A DNA stretch of 64,000 nt, from positions 434,001 through 498,000 of the forward strand of contig NZ_CP042432.1 in the NCBI RefSeq assembly GCF_008033235.1, in the 5' to 3' direction. The notes below the pieces were generated by a model, which was not told the origin of the DNA, searched no databases, and worked only from the letters and a program-made list of their open reading frames with translations. Numbering within the stretch: position 1 is the first letter of the stretch; each line of letters begins with the position of its first letter. This stretch comes from Anseongella ginsenosidimutans. GTDB taxonomy: Bacteria > Bacteroidota > Bacteroidia > Sphingobacteriales > Sphingobacteriaceae. The position numbers and the translations under genes are program-made. Below are positions 9,517-19,900 of this stretch, piece by piece.

Positions 9517-11361
9517 TTATTGCACTTTGACTTTATACAAAGGTTGGTGCAAGCTTTTCAACCGGGCCGGATCCAGCTTGATCACTTTCCGGTCGTAGGT
9601 CATCAGGCCGTTCACCTCAACTTCCACATCCGTGGTTTGCGTGTAAACGGCGGCCGATAAACCCCCGGCGATAAGGTCTTGCATCTTCTGCATGTATTCT
9701 GCGTAGCGGTCCAATAAGGCTTCCTTGTTGTCAAAGCTGCGGTAGCCCCAGTTGTCCTTTTGCTGCCAGGTATGCCCTTCGAGCGGAAGGCCCAGCCCGC
9801 CGAACTCGCCCAGGACGATGATCTGCTCGCTTCCGAAAAGATCGGGACGCGGCATTACCGGCTCCGGGTAGTTATGTAAGTCGATGATATGGCCTACGGG
9901 GTGAAAATTTCCGCCGCTGGCGCTGTTCACCAGCCTGGTAGGATCGTATTCCATGGTCCAGCGGGTGATCTCTTCCGTTTTGAACTGTCCCCAGGCCTCG
10001 TTGAAAGGCACCCATACCACAATAGAAGGAAAGTTATAGTTGGCATCCATGATCGCTTTCCACTCGGTTCTGAAAATAGCCTCGGATTCGGCCGTCCGAT
10101 CCTTTTCGGTACCCACGCCGGTTACCCCGGGGCGCGGGTTCCATTGGTTGCCCAGATCGCCGCTGGGCATGTCCTGCCATACCAGCATTCCCAGCTGATC
10201 GCAATGATAATACCATCGGGCCGGCTCCACCTTCACATGTTTCCGGATCATGTTAAAGCCCATTTCCTTTGTTTTCTCTATGTCGAAGACGAGCGCTTCA
10301 TCAGTAGGGGCGGTATAAAGCCCGTCCGGCCACCATCCCTGGTCCAGGGGGCCGTACTGGAACAGGAATTCTCCGTTCAGCAGCATACGCTGAATACCGG
10401 CCGCATCCTTTTCCATCGTGATCTTCCGCAGGGCGAAATAACTGTCAACCGCATCCACCACCTTGTTTTTGTGCAGCAGTTCAATCTTCAGATCATACAA
10501 GTAAGGATTGGAAGGGCTCCATAGCGCGGGATCATCCAGTTTAATGGTCGCTTCCGAGCCCGCTGGAATGGTTTCTTCGGCAATTTTATTCCCTTTATCA
10601 TAAACGCTGACCCGCAGCTGGCCGGCTTCGCCGTTTTCCAGTTCCGCGGCCACGTGGATGCTGCTGTTATCCACATCGGGAGTATTCCTGATAGCAGCGA
10701 TATGGGTTTCAGGAACGCCTTCCAGCCATACCGTTTGCCAGATACCGGTTACCGGCGTATACCAGATGCCTTCGGGGTCCTTTACCTGCTTACCGCGCGG
10801 CTGAGGGCCGTCATTGGTAGGATCCCAAACTTTTACTAACAGTTCCTGCTCGCCCCGGCCATCCAGGAGTTCGGTAATATCAAAGCTGAACGGATCGTAA
10901 CCGCCTTTGTGTTCGCCCGCTTTTTTCCCGTTCACAAATACTTCCGCCTGCCAGTCAACGGCGCCGAAATGCAGCAGTACTTGCTGCTTTCGCATGGAGC
11001 GTGGCACGGTAAAGCTGGTCCGGTACCAGAGATCGTTGTCCTTCCCTACCCGTTTCGCCACACCGGATAAAGCCGATTCCACGGCGAAGGGAACCAGGAT
11101 CTTACCATCGTATTCAGCGGGCGCTTCGGCTCCTGAAGCCTTGATGGCATAATCCCATAGTCCGTTCAGGTTTGCCCAGTTTTCCCGGACCATTTGCGGA
11201 CGGGGATATTCCGGCAGGGGAGCCGCCGGATCTACGTCCGCCGCCCATTCCGTAGTGATCTTATCACCGGCAATCTTCCATTGTGCATCCTGTGCCTGCA
11301 GGGCGCCGGCTGACTGGCAGACAAGCGCCGAAACGGCTAACGTGTAAAAACGCTTTCTCAT
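9517..11361 (-). CDS. Glycoside hydrolase family 2 (beta-galactosidase/glucuronidase-like), secreted
   Basis: The 614-residue protein starts with a signal peptide (MRKRFYTLAVSALVCQSAGA). It has the GH2 order: jelly-roll sugar-binding domain (about 55-220), immunoglobulin-like domain (about 225-315) and a TIM barrel (about 320-610). The acid/base Glu is in VPFNEAWGQ (E455) and the nucleophile is in VLGEFGGLG (E519). Family members retain stereochemistry and remove terminal beta-galactosyl, beta-glucuronosyl or beta-mannosyl units, or in some branches alpha-L-arabinosyl units; the specificity here cannot be read from sequence. It lies 20 bp after the GH43 gene at 11382-12437, in the same operon. 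Confidence 0.9.
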   Translation of the reverse strand: MRKRFYTLAVSALVCQSAGALQAQDAQWKIAGDKITTEWAADVDPAAPLPEYPRPQMVRENWANLNGLWDYAIKASGAEAPAEYDGKILVPFAVESALSGVAKRVGKDNDLWYRTSFTVPRSMRKQQVLLHFGAVDWQAEVFVNGKKAGEHKGGYDPFSFDITELLDGRGEQELLVKVWDPTNDGPQPRGKQVKDPEGIWYTPVTGIWQTVWLEGVPETHIAAIRNTPDVDNSSIHVAAELENGEAGQLRVSVYDKGNKIAEETIPAGSEATIKLDDPALWSPSNPYLYDLKIELLHKNKVVDAVDSYFALRKITMEKDAAGIQRMLLNGEFLFQYGPLDQGWWPDGLYTAPTDEALVFDIEKTKEMGFNMIRKHVKVEPARWYYHCDQLGMLVWQDMPSGDLGNQWNPRPGVTGVGTEKDRTAESEAIFRTEWKAIMDANYNFPSIVVWVPFNEAWGQFKTEEITRWTMEYDPTRLVNSASGGNFHPVGHIIDLHNYPEPVMPRPDLFGSEQIIVLGEFGGLGLPLEGHTWQQKDNWGYRSFDNKEALLDRYAEYMQKMQDLIAGGLSAAVYTQTTDVEVEVNGLMTYDRKVIKLDPARLKSLHQPLYKVKVQ

Positions 11362-11381
11362 GTTCCTTCTTAATTTAAAAA

Positions 11382-12437
11382 TTATTTTGTCGGCATCTGT
11401 TTTTTCATCATTCCTTCCGTGTTGCCAGGCGCATTTTGGCGGCTGGTTTCCGCCGCGCCGAGAAGCGGGGTTTGCCTTGGCGGAAGCATTCGCAGAACCG
11501 GGTAAGGCACTCCTTCCTGCTTCACAAACTCGCAGCGGTTAATATAAACTTTTCGCGGGTGTATCTTTTTTCTGCTGTTGTGAGCGTGATAAACATAATT
11601 CAGCCTGCCTTCCTTATCCTTGAAAAAGGCGCCGTGCCCCACGCCCCTAAGGGTGTCCGGCGACTGCAGGATGGGATTTCCGGCGAATTTCTTCCAGGGG
11701 CCCATAGCATTTCCGGCCACGGCAAAGCCTACGCCGTATTCCTGGCTGGTGTAACCGTTCCCCGAATAGAACAGGTAATACTTATCTGCGTGCTTCATCA
11801 CATAGGGGCCTTCATTCACACTCCCTTCCTTCTTTTCCCATGCCTGCTCCGGCCGGACACATTCCTTCATGGTTCCCGTTTTCATGCTGAGCAGGTCTTC
11901 GTTCAGTTCGGCTACCCAGACTGACAAGCCATCGTTAAAATTGACAAAATAAATATAGGGCGTACCGTCCTCATCAAAGAAAAGATGATTGTCAATAGCT
12001 TTCGTCTCCAGCATGGGCTCCTGCTTTTCCTGTACAAAGGGGCCCAGGGGGCTGTCGCTTACGGCCACATTAATATGCTCATCCGCACTGAAGTACATGT
12101 AAAAGCGACCGTTAAGCGCGTATACTTCCGGCGCCCAGAACCAGCGGTCGCCCCATACGTCCTCTTTGTGGAGGGCCAGGCCGTTGCGAAGGCCTGCCGG
12201 GCCTTTCCAGTGCTGCAGGTCATCGGAGGTGTATACTTCAATACCGTCATCCGCGGAGGTGCCGTACATATAATAGGTACCTTCATGCAGCAGGATATAA
12301 GGATCGCCGAACAGCATGTTCCGCTGGCCGGCAGTGTCCGGCGCAGAAGCGGTTAAACCTGTGTTTGCCGCAGCGGGATACGAAAAACCGGCCGTAAGCA
12401 GCAGGAATGCGATGATTGCATGGTTCCGCTTCGTCAT
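11382..12437 (-). CDS. Glycoside hydrolase family 43 (secreted, single domain)
   Basis: A signal peptide (about residues 1-24) precedes a five-bladed propeller. The three GH43 acids can be placed: the base in FGDPYILL (D45), the pKa modulator in KAIDNHLFFDEDG (D149) and the acid in SVNEGPYV (E209). GH43 enzymes invert and usually release arabinofuranose, xylose or galactose from plant polysaccharides. At 351 residues it carries no accessory domain. The C-terminus beyond about 320 is a poorly structured tail rich in Pro, Gln and Lys. It sits 6 bp after the preceding GH43 gene, so the two are surely co-transcribed. Confidence 0.9.
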   Translation of the reverse strand: MTKRNHAIIAFLLLTAGFSYPAAANTGLTASAPDTAGQRNMLFGDPYILLHEGTYYMYGTSADDGIEVYTSDDLQHWKGPAGLRNGLALHKEDVWGDRWFWAPEVYALNGRFYMYFSADEHINVAVSDSPLGPFVQEKQEPMLETKAIDNHLFFDEDGTPYIYFVNFNDGLSVWVAELNEDLLSMKTGTMKECVRPEQAWEKKEGSVNEGPYVMKHADKYYLFYSGNGYTSQEYGVGFAVAGNAMGPWKKFAGNPILQSPDTLRGVGHGAFFKDKEGRLNYVYHAHNSRKKIHPRKVYINRCEFVKQEGVPYPVLRMLPPRQTPLLGAAETSRQNAPGNTEGMMKKQMPTK

Positions 12438-12443
12438 AGAGCG

Positions 12444-14048
12444 CTATTCATTTACGAGTTCAAATTTTTTAAAGTTCAGGGTTTGAGAGGGGTTTCCCTT
12501 CGCTACCAGCCCCAACCGGAATCCCATTCCCCAGGGGACAAACGGAGCAGCGTCTATCCCGGTTGCCAGGCTTTCCCATGCTCCGTCCTTTTCGATGGAA
12601 AAGCTTAACAGATGGCCTTCCGCAACTTCCATCCTGAGCGGAATGTTCGAAAGATCTTCCGGAAGGGGGGCCCCGGCAATAAGGCTCGTTTCGCCCTGCG
12701 TGGTTTTCCAGACCTTTACTCCGTCTTTGCCTGCGGAAATGCCAATGGCTGCCAGCGGCGCTCCAAAGCCGTTATTATCGGCGCCCACGAGGGCAAGCCC
12801 TCCTTCCGCCCCGGTTCCGGCAGCGGTCAGGTCAAGCGTGGCGGTTGCCTGGTAATCGAGTGTTTTGGTTAGCTGGACCAGCACCGTTCCAAGCTGTTGA
12901 TTTTCTTCCGAAGCGCCAAGCTTCAATCCTTCCGGCCCGGTTTCATAGCTGATATCCTGGGTAACGCGCCATTGCCAGATTGGCTGCAGGCTGGCGCCGC
13001 TGAAATCATCGGTAAAATCAAGCGACCCTGTTTCCCTGCTGAATACCGCGTCATTCGCCACCACGGGCCAGCCGTCTTCGGTCCAGCTGATCTTTTCAAG
13101 CACGCCCTGGCGGCCTACGTATACATCGCTCTTAGTGCTGTAGGCATGGTAAAGGTAATAAAGGTCGCCGTCCTTTTCCACCACCGTGCCGTGGCCCGGG
13201 CAGCGGAAACTTTCATTGTCTTTAAGAATGGGGTTCTTTTCATATTTTTCCCAGGGGCCCAGCAGGTTTTTGGCGCGCGCCACCCCTGCTTTGTAATTAC
13301 ACTCCTTGTTACAGCAGGCGCCTGCGGAATAGGTGGCGTAGAAATAATCATCTTTGCGGAAAATAGCCACACCTTCTACTAGCTGGCCTTCCCAGGGTTT
13401 ATCATTGCGAAATAATTCTTTTGGCTCGCCCAAAAGTTCGGTACGGCTTTCATTGATCTCCTGGGCCCAGATGGGCGTAGGCTGATCGCGGCTGTTTCCG
13501 TCTTCCTTCCAGAGCAGGTACAGCTTCCCGTTCTCGTCCCGGGCCTCAAAGGCATCGATAGACCCCAGTTCCTGGGCAACCAGGGGCCCGTGATCAAGGT
13601 AAGGGCCTTCGGGGCTGTCAGCGCTGGCCACGGCGCAGCTTAAGCGCCCGGTTTCTTTGTCGCGGGCCGTGTAGTAGATATAGACTTTCCCCTGTTCTTC
13701 GTCATAAGCCAGCTCGGGAGCCCAGAAATTATTCCTGGCCCAATCCGGCGCGCCTTCCGGGAAGACATAGGTTACCAGCTCCCAGTTTACCAGGTCAGTT
13801 GATTTAAAAATAGGAAATAAGGGCGACCACTCGTTGGAAGTGGCCGAAGCCCAATAGGTATCGCCGATCTTTACCACCGTAGGGTCGGGCCGGTCGCCGG
13901 CAAGCACCGGGTTGACAATTCCCTGTGCCTGTTCGTCCTGCGCCAGTCCGGACCGGGATTTTTCTTCCTTGTTCCCGCCGCCGGGGCTGCATGAATAAAT
14001 GCCGCAGGCCGCTAAAGCGGCCAGCAGAAGTAGTCGGGTATTTTTCAT
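12444..14048 (-). CDS. Glycoside hydrolase family 43 lipoprotein with C-terminal beta-sandwich
   Basis: The 534-residue lipoprotein has a lipobox ending in Cys20 (GIYSC). The GH43 propeller spans about 45-345, with the base in GDRPDPTVV (D55), the modulator in GSIDAFEA (D165) and the acid in LVEGVAIF (E225). A C-terminal concanavalin-like sandwich (about 348-534) follows, as in beta-xylosidase/arabinofuranosidase-type GH43 enzymes. A Cys-rich segment AGACCNKEC (about 240-250) is unusual within the propeller. It is 138 bp downstream of the epimerase gene and 6 bp upstream of the second GH43 gene. Confidence 0.9.
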   Translation of the reverse strand: MKNTRLLLLAALAACGIYSCSPGGGNKEEKSRSGLAQDEQAQGIVNPVLAGDRPDPTVVKIGDTYWASATSNEWSPLFPIFKSTDLVNWELVTYVFPEGAPDWARNNFWAPELAYDEEQGKVYIYYTARDKETGRLSCAVASADSPEGPYLDHGPLVAQELGSIDAFEARDENGKLYLLWKEDGNSRDQPTPIWAQEINESRTELLGEPKELFRNDKPWEGQLVEGVAIFRKDDYFYATYSAGACCNKECNYKAGVARAKNLLGPWEKYEKNPILKDNESFRCPGHGTVVEKDGDLYYLYHAYSTKSDVYVGRQGVLEKISWTEDGWPVVANDAVFSRETGSLDFTDDFSGASLQPIWQWRVTQDISYETGPEGLKLGASEENQQLGTVLVQLTKTLDYQATATLDLTAAGTGAEGGLALVGADNNGFGAPLAAIGISAGKDGVKVWKTTQGETSLIAGAPLPEDLSNIPLRMEVAEGHLLSFSIEKDGAWESLATGIDAAPFVPWGMGFRLGLVAKGNPSQTLNFKKFELVNE

Positions 14049-14186
14049 TCCATTTATTTTTTCCGCGTTTATTTCTTTATCCGGAACGTCCCGGAGCCGC
14101 TTGCCGAAAAACGGCCTGCCGCGCCGTTAGCGCCTATTGTACGCTGTGGAAAGCCCTCCAGGACAGCAGGCGCTGGTTAAACCTTC

Positions 14187-15050
14187 TCAGCTGAATAATT
14201 CCTTATAAAAGGCCAGGCCCTCGCGGGCAAGTTCGTCGGGGCTGCCCGCAAGCGGCCGCCAGATACAGGCCGCCCGGGCGAGTTCCTTTGAAGGCGCGCC
14301 GAAGGTTTCAATAACCACAGCGCCCTCATACCCGATCTCATCCAGCGCTTCCTTTATGCCAGGCCAGTCAAGGTGCCCGGTTCCCGGTGTGCCGCGGTCG
14401 CTCTCATTTCCCTGGATATGGCAAAGCAGGTCTTTACCCACTTTCCGAATAGCAGCCGGGATATTCTTCTCCTCGATATTACAATGAAATGTATCAAGTG
14501 CAATTTTAACAAAAGGATCGGAAACTTCCTTTACGATGGATAACGCCTGGTCCGTAGTATTTACCATATCGCTCTCGAAACGGTTCAGCGGCTCCAGGCC
14601 AATAACCACCCCGCAGTCCGCCGCCACGCTGGCAGCCTTGCGAAGGTTTTCCACGCACCAGTCCCGCTCGCGCTTTTTTTGTTCTTCCGGAACCGGCCTT
14701 GTCTTGCCCACCGCGGAATAGACGGGCCCGCAGAAAACAGGACTTTCCATCTTTTCGGCGATGCGGACGCAATCGGTTATATAACTGAGGCCCTGTTCGC
14801 GAATACGGGGATCTTCGCTGGAGATATCCCTTTCGGCGCCGAATGCCCCGCTGATGGTCACTTTCAGGCCGGTTTCCCGCATAAGTTCCCTGAGCTTTTC
14901 CCAATTGATCAGTTCCTGCTGTTCCACGGCTACCTCCAGGATATCAAAACCCATGTCTTTGACCTTGTAAGCCAGGTCAAAGGCAGCCGTATCAAAAGGA
15001 GACACCCAAACAAAGGTGCTTACGCCGAACTGTATGCTGCGTTTATTCAA
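14187..15050 (-). CDS. Sugar isomerase/ketose 3-epimerase-family TIM barrel (copy A)
   Basis: A 287-residue cytoplasmic xylose-isomerase-like TIM barrel. The metal-site motifs of the D-tagatose/D-psicose 3-epimerase group are visible: Glu in GLEPLNRFE, Asp and His in LDTFHCNIEE, the loop HIQGNESDRGTPGTGH and Glu in VVIETFG. This group epimerises ketoses at C3 using Mn2+ or Co2+; the substrate here is unknown. The start overlaps the end of the upstream oxidoreductase by 8 nt, so the two are translationally coupled and probably act in one pathway. A similar pair lies at 55898-57937 in the reverse gene order. Confidence 0.85.
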   Translation of the reverse strand: MNKRSIQFGVSTFVWVSPFDTAAFDLAYKVKDMGFDILEVAVEQQELINWEKLRELMRETGLKVTISGAFGAERDISSEDPRIREQGLSYITDCVRIAEKMESPVFCGPVYSAVGKTRPVPEEQKKRERDWCVENLRKAASVAADCGVVIGLEPLNRFESDMVNTTDQALSIVKEVSDPFVKIALDTFHCNIEEKNIPAAIRKVGKDLLCHIQGNESDRGTPGTGHLDWPGIKEALDEIGYEGAVVIETFGAPSKELARAACIWRPLAGSPDELAREGLAFYKELFS

Positions 15051-16158
15051 AATCAGGTATGCTTATTCTCTTACCATTATTCATTGCCGACTCATGCGCG
15101 CAGATCCCGGCGCAGGTATAATTCGCCGCAAGATCCGCGTCCACGGCTGAATTCCGGTTTTCCACGATGGCCGCCACGAATTCCTGGACCAGGTGGGGAT
15201 GTGAACCTCCGTGACCGGCGCCCTGCAGGAAAGACACATGGTTAGGATCATCGATCTTTTCCCTTTTGGTGAAGTTCGCGATCTCGTTTATCAGCAGCTG
15301 ATCGGTATCCGGCACGGCTATTCGCCTGGCGTTCTCGCCTCCGTCAAATATCACATGGTCTTCATCTTGCAGCTGCTCCCATTCGAAGGACATTTTAGTA
15401 CCGTAAACATCGTAGCTTTCGCGGTACTGCCTGACCACGTCAAACAGGGAGCGGGTAGCTTCAGCGATAACGTCCGAATTCTTCAGGGTGAAGGTGGCTG
15501 TTTCCACAGCAAAGGGAGATCCGTACCTGCTGGCCAGGTCTTCGCTCAGCCTGCCTGATCCGTGGCAAACTACTGTTTCCGCCTTTGTATTATTAATACG
15601 CAGCAGGGGAGAAATAGCGTGCGTACCGTTGTGCATGGGCGGGAAGCCTTTCCAGTACTCCGCCCAGCCTTCCATGCTCATATCCTGTATATGGGATCCC
15701 CTTACAAACTGGATACGCCCGAGCTGCCCGCTGTTGGCCAGTTCCAGCCCGTACAGGAATTCACGGGTGTACAGGGCGGTTTCCATCATCATATATACTT
15801 TCCCGGTCCTTCTTTTTGCCTCCACGATGGCCCGGCAGTCTTCCACGCTTGTAGCCATGGGAATGGTGCAAGCCGTATGCTTGTTCGCATTGAGCGAAGC
15901 CAGCGTCATCTGGGCATGCTCAGGAACGGGGGTCACAATATGGATGGCATCCACGTCTTCCCTTCCCGGCACGTCCTCGAAATTGGTAAAGCAAAGGTTG
16001 CGGTCCAGGTTAAATTTCGTGACGAGTTCGTCAATCGTCTTCTCATTGCGGGTGCAAATGCCAACCGCCTTAATATTGGGATGTTGCTGGTAAATAGGGA
16101 TAAATTCCTTGCCAAAACCCATTCCTACAATTACCACAGTGATTTTCTTCTGATCCAT
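15043..16158 (-). CDS. Gfo/Idh/MocA-family oxidoreductase (copy A), EKP lysine absent
   Basis: The 371-residue cytoplasmic protein has an N-terminal Rossmann fold with VIVGMGFGKEF for NAD(P) binding and the C-terminal alpha/beta domain of the family. The usual catalytic CEKP motif is replaced by CTIPMATS, so the conserved Lys is missing. Near the C-terminus is the QGAGHGGSHPHLVQEF segment shared with copy B. The enzyme probably oxidises or reduces a hydroxyl or keto group on a sugar or inositol-like substrate, but loss of the Lys makes the chemistry uncertain. It overlaps the epimerase by 8 nt and follows the small ThuA gene by 93 bp. Confidence 0.85.
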   Translation of the reverse strand: MDQKKITVVIVGMGFGKEFIPIYQQHPNIKAVGICTRNEKTIDELVTKFNLDRNLCFTNFEDVPGREDVDAIHIVTPVPEHAQMTLASLNANKHTACTIPMATSVEDCRAIVEAKRRTGKVYMMMETALYTREFLYGLELANSGQLGRIQFVRGSHIQDMSMEGWAEYWKGFPPMHNGTHAISPLLRINNTKAETVVCHGSGRLSEDLASRYGSPFAVETATFTLKNSDVIAEATRSLFDVVRQYRESYDVYGTKMSFEWEQLQDEDHVIFDGGENARRIAVPDTDQLLINEIANFTKREKIDDPNHVSFLQGAGHGGSHPHLVQEFVAAIVENRNSAVDADLAANYTCAGICAHESAMNNGKRISIPDFE

Positions 16159-16251
16159 GCTATTTTCTTGTTTTTATACTGAAATTTCAAAATTAATTTC
16201 TGCCGGCGTGCCAGCGGCCAGCGCAGGCATGCCGAAAACCGGATGCTCCGT

Positions 16252-16965
16252 TTATTTACCGGCCGCCCAGGTCACCGCATTTCGCAGGATCGTCTGGTAA
16301 GCGGGCAGATCATGCGATTTGCTGTCATGGCCAAGGGTAAAGCCAACGATCCTTGCATCCGGATTAGGCGTCACCCAAAGCACCGGAAAAATGTCTTCGG
16401 AACCCTCCGCCTTCCCGGTAGCCAGCACGTCCATGCCAGGCCCTTCCGCATCCGTCTTTATATAGTAAAGCTCGTCTTCAAGCGAGAATTTCTCCGGCAC
16501 ATTCTCTGTAACAGGATGGCCGGCAGTCACGCTTACCTCGAATGGCCCATAGGGATTATGGCCGCGGGACCCGCCTCCTACCAGTTGTTTATTGTATTCG
16601 GGCCAGTCTTCCCAGTTGTACCAGGTGGCCGCATGCGCCAATACCAATCCTTTTCCGGATCCTACAAAATCAAAGATCGCTTTGCGAAGGGCGGGATCTT
16701 CCATCGGCTGATTATTGGTCAGCAGCAGCACGTCAATCCCGGGCAGGTAAGAAAGGATGGAATCCACCTGGTCGGTATAGGTTACCTCGGCAAGGCCTTC
16801 TTTTTCCAGCGTAGCCACGTCTGCCCCGCGGTACCAGCGGTCAAAATCATGCGAGGCCCCGCCGCCAACAATAAGCGTCCGGATAGGTTCATCAGGCTGG
16901 CTGCAGGCGGAAAATGCGCCCAATGCCATTAAAAAGAAAAACAATTTTATTCTCATATTATTCAA
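16252..16965 (-). CDS. ThuA-domain lipoprotein
   Basis: The 237-residue protein has a lipobox FSAC (Cys20) and then a single ThuA domain (about 28-235), a class I glutamine-amidotransferase-like fold. Visible features are VGGGASHDFDRWY, LLLTNNQ and VLAHAATWYNW. ThuA was named from a trehalose/sucrose utilisation operon and its biochemical role is still debated. This single-domain copy sits directly after the giant protein that has its own ThuA domain. The start at 16965 overlaps that gene by 8 nt; the ATG at 16956 (MRIKLFF) would avoid the overlap and equally begins a good signal. Confidence 0.85.
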   Translation of the reverse strand: MNNMRIKLFFFLMALGAFSACSQPDEPIRTLIVGGGASHDFDRWYRGADVATLEKEGLAEVTYTDQVDSILSYLPGIDVLLLTNNQPMEDPALRKAIFDFVGSGKGLVLAHAATWYNWEDWPEYNKQLVGGGSRGHNPYGPFEVSVTAGHPVTENVPEKFSLEDELYYIKTDAEGPGMDVLATGKAEGSEDIFPVLWVTPNPDARIVGFTLGHDSKSHDLPAYQTILRNAVTWAAGK

Positions 16966-19900
16966 CTTTCATTATTCCGTTCATGCCGCGCCAGTGTCCC
17001 GGGAACGTGCATACAAAGGGGTAATCACCGGGTTTTTCCGGCGCTGTAAACTCTAAAGTAGCCATTTCGCCGGGATTTAGCAGGTCCGTGGCATACATTA
17101 CTTCCGGTATTTCCGGAACATATTGTTTCTTCGTATCCTTAGGGTTCCGGGCCAGGTCATCGGCTGCCGCGCCCACTTTTTCAAGCGTGCCGGGCTTTAT
17201 GATCAGCATATTGTGCTGCATGGCATCATTGTTCTCAAATTCAATGATCACCCGCTGCCCTGCCTTTACCGTAAACGCCTTCTTGTTGTACTGCATCAGG
17301 TCCGGAACAACGCCCATGCTGATAATAACGGCTTCGCCGCCGGCTGCTGCCGCTTCTTTATCACCGGCTTTAGCGGCGCCGGCCGTAAATTTCAGGGAAA
17401 GATCCTGCAGGCCGCCCGAAAAATCAAAGGCGCCTTCGTAATCTGCTATCCCCGCACTTTCATCCGGTTCACGCCCTGTGCGAACAGGGTTCTGTAAGTC
17501 CGAAGTAAACAGGGAAGGCGCTTTCCCGGAAGCCACTTCCCGGCCGTTTACCAGGATGCTCATTGCGCCCCCTTCATCCAGCCGTGCTACCAATTCAAAG
17601 CGGTCCGGCAGGGAACGGGAAGAAGTTGCTGTATAGGCTTTTCCGTCCTGGTTCACCACCAGGCTAAGCTTTCCATCGCTGACGAACAAGCCATAGCCGT
17701 CCGTTTTATTACCCTGAGCCAGGATCAGTCCCTCCAGCGGCTTATTATCCCGGCGGCTCACGGTAGCGCTGACCGAAATCGCTTTCCCCGCAACATGCGG
17801 CGGGTGGCGCAGCACGTCCCTTCCGTTCAGCCGGTATTCTTCATTGGACAGGGACGAGGCGATCCGCCGGGAGAGGCTTGCCTCCGAACCTGCGGCCTGG
17901 CCTCCGGCGCTCCCGCCGGAAGAAGCTGAAAGGAATCCGTCCTGGTGCGCGGCGGCGGCAGCCAGCATTGCGCTTGGGAGCCATTTATCGTTCGCGTTTA
18001 TTGTGTCCTGCGTGGCCTGGTATATTTCCCGGCCGAGTTCTTCCGAAGCAGGGAGTGCGGCAATAGCCAGGAAGGCCGAAACCCTTGTGTTGAGGTCGGG
18101 ATCATTCAGGATCCCGCTTTCAAGCACAGCTTTGGCGGTTTCCGCATTTTTTGGCAGTACTTCCACCGCCGCTTTCCGCACCCCGGCAGCCGGATGAGAC
18201 AATGCCTTCACCGCCACCTGCAGAGCGGCTCCGCCGGGCTGTTCAAAAGCGCCGAGGCCGTGAAGTGTCCATAAGGCATGTACCGCCGGGCTGTTCAAGC
18301 CTATTTCGTCAACGTCCTGGCTGGCTACCAGGCTGAATAAATCTTCCTGCACCGCTGAAAGGTCCGCGGACCCTACCAGCAAGCGCTGGGCAGTCATTCG
18401 CCAGAACATATTGTCATTCTTCAGCGCATTCACCAGTCCGGCAGGATCATCCACGGATAATTCGGGATAAGAAGGTTTATCCGCTTCCTTGTAGACCACG
18501 CGATATATACGTCCGTGATTAATATCCCGAAGAGGGCTTTCAAAGGCGTTTCCCTGCCCGTGCGGCTGCTCGGTAAAGGGCAATACCAGTTCAGAAGGCG
18601 CCTGCGCCGGAACAAATACATTATGCTGAATAATAAAGTTATACCAGTCGGCCACCCAAACAGCGCCGTCCGGGCCAACCTGGGCCTGCACCGGTCCAAA
18701 CCATTCGTCCGAGCCCGCCATCAGGTTCCAGCCGTCTTTTTCGGTAAAGCCCGAGCCGTCCGGCTCAATAATGGCGCTATGTACCAGCCTTACCGTGGGC
18801 TCCGATACAAAGGCGATCCGGTTCCAGTATTCCTTCGGATAGTTCCTGGCTGTATAAAAATGATGGCCCGCCGCTGCGGTAAAACCTCCTACCACATCCA
18901 CCTGCCGCAGGTTCGGGGTCAGGGCGTGGACATCATAATGGCCGTCGATCTTTTGCACGGCCTGCACCTGCCTTCCGCCGGGCAGCTCCCTTGCCATGTA
19001 TTTTTGAGGCATGGAGTACCAGGCGCTGTGCGTGTTATTCGCTGTAGAAATAAATACGTTGTTCTCTTCGGTAAAGCCCAGGCCCCAGGTATTATTACTG
19101 GTAGAAGCCAGGTATTCGAAATCGCTGCCATCGGGATTGAAGCGGTAAACCCCCTGCCCGAAGCTCATATGCCTGCCGTCCACAGTACCGTTAAAGCCCG
19201 AAAAGCCCAGTACGCCCCATACCTTGTTATCAAAGCCGTATACCAGGTTGGAGGGCCCTGCATGGGTATCATTCTTACCCCAGCCGGTAATGATATTCTC
19301 GCGCACATCCGCCTTATCATCCCCGTCCGTATCTTTCATAAAAACGAAATGCGGCGCCTGGGATACAATAATGCCGCCGCCGGCAAATACAATGCTGGTT
19401 GGAATATTCAGGCTGTCGGCAAATACGGTGAATTTATCAGCTTTGCCGTCGCCGTCGGTATCTTCGCAGATCTTGATCCGGTCATTGGCTTCCCCGTCCG
19501 TTTCAAGGAAGGTATTCGGGTAATCTACTGACTCCACGATCCACAGCCGTCCCCGCTCGTCCCAGGACATGGCAATGGGATTCGTTATATCGGGTTCCGC
19601 AGCAAACAGTTCCACCTTGAAATCTACCGGCACCTGCACCAGCTTCATGGATTCTTCCGGCGTCAGCGCCTTCTGCATTTCAGGCACCAGGTAGCGCCTG
19701 GTAAAATCAGACATGGTATCCAGGTCATAAATGGACACCTCCGGGATGTTCAGTGCAGTAATTTGTTCCTGCACCTGGCCGCCCAGCGCCCAAAGCACGC
19801 CGTTGGTCACCAGGTCCAGGAACCCGTCATTGGTCCAGGTACTGTCATTATGGCCATAGGCGGTGTAAAATATCCGGCCTTTCCCCTGTTCCCTGACCCA

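Noticed and set aside
18515-19531. A 338-codon plus-strand frame inside the giant lipoprotein gene
   Set aside because: It lies antisense to the dehydrogenase propeller, has no recognisable family and mirrors the codon periodicity of the real gene. The same applies to long antisense frames at 31059-32264 and 48005-48994.
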